DNA of 12,662 nucleotides from JAAYCI01 sp964370165 (GTDB lineage: Bacteria > Bacillota > Clostridia > Oscillospirales > Ruminococcaceae). Positions 12,474-12,662 of this stretch are shown here, piece by piece; the first letter of the stretch is position 1, and the number at the start of each line of letters is the position of its first letter. Below the pieces are notes generated by a model that was given only the letters and a program-made list of their open reading frames with translations, was not told where the DNA came from and did no database searches. Location of the stretch: the NCBI GenBank assembly GCA_964370165.1, contig CAYJIG010000060.1:1-12662 (forward strand), given 5' to 3'. The translations under genes and the position numbers were made by a program.

Positions 12474-12662
12474 TTAATCACTTTTCGCCGATAACGTTTT
12501 GAAAAGCAGCTCGGCAAGCTCGGGCGACTGACTGATAAGCTCTAACAGCTGTGTGCTCTTGTCGTCGGTGGTCGCCTGCGCTTATTTTGGTGTGTCATCC
12601 TTAGTGGCAGTGGCCGATGAAAACGGCAAGATCTGCATTCGGGGATAATGCCGTCATACCCA
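12474..12662 (-). pseudogene. Degenerate small Cys-rich protein gene (right copy, 5' end outside window)
   Basis: This is the counterpart of 578-843. The CxxC frame reads GYDGIIPECRSCRFHRP and, as in the left copy, ends at a TAG after an Arg-rich stretch; it has an extra Pro-Leu from the 6-nt insertion. The tail frame again gives LLELISQSPELAELLFKTLSAK and ends at TAA 12474-12476, but it is broken by a TAA at 12582-12584 where the left copy has GAA. In the 24-codon core from Thr-Gln to Ala-Lys the two copies differ only at synonymous positions, which suggests that this frame was once translated. Confidence 0.4.

Larger units (their letters stand above)
12012..12662. repeat. Right copy of the long direct repeat, cut by the window end
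   Basis: It aligns in the same orientation with 113-760. It has three rather than two 11-mer units near 12099, one rather than two copies of the 47-nt module, and a 6-nt GGCAGT-type insertion near 12605. The last base of the window matches position 760 of the left copy, so the repeat very likely continues. No transposase or integrase is visible. Confidence 0.9.

Overview
The window looks like a chromosomal segment of an anaerobic, low-to-moderate GC Firmicute of the Clostridia type, possibly from a gut community. The reasons are strong AGGAGG-type ribosome binding sites, an oxygen-sensitive radical-SAM sulfatase maturase, a lipoprotein solute-binding protein, and intrinsic terminators with long T tracts. 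The species cannot be named from the sequence.

Layout. Positions 1-930 hold a terminator hairpin and the left copy of a repeat of at least about 640 bp. The repeat contains a near-invariant structured RNA core and, on the other strand, a degenerate gene for a small Cys-rich protein. Positions 1102-3191 (minus strand) carry a Crp/Fnr-family regulator followed by an anaerobic sulfatase-maturating enzyme. Divergently, positions 3371-9466 (plus strand) carry a compact operon: tctC, tctB and tctA (tripartite tricarboxylate-type transporter), then two different Cys-type sulfatases that overlap by 8 bp. A 163-bp gap leads to an MTA/SAH/5'-deoxyadenosine-type deaminase (9630-10901), and a further 181-bp gap to a trimeric-type purine nucleoside phosphorylase (11083-11910) with a textbook terminator. 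The window ends in a second, direct copy of the left-hand repeat (from about 12012), cut by the window edge.

How the genes fit together (inference). The TctC/B/A transporter would import a carboxylated, sulfated organic compound. Both sulfatases lack signal peptides and carry CxPxR motifs, so they would be activated in the cytoplasm by the radical-SAM maturase and would remove sulfate from the imported ester. The maturase consumes S-adenosylmethionine and releases 5'-deoxyadenosine. The deaminase and the phosphorylase together form a plausible route to clear that by-product, or MTA/SAH. The Crp/Fnr-type protein is the obvious candidate regulator, and GACA-TGTC palindromes lie in the divergent promoter region.

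The most unusual items are: the pair of long direct repeats bracketing the cluster, each with a 107-nt RNA-like core ending in a terminator; the pairing of a sulfatase maturase with a nucleoside-salvage module; a ribosome binding site buried in a hairpin before tctA; and a regulator gene whose apparent start lies upstream of its own likely promoter, which points to a frameshift at an A7 tract.
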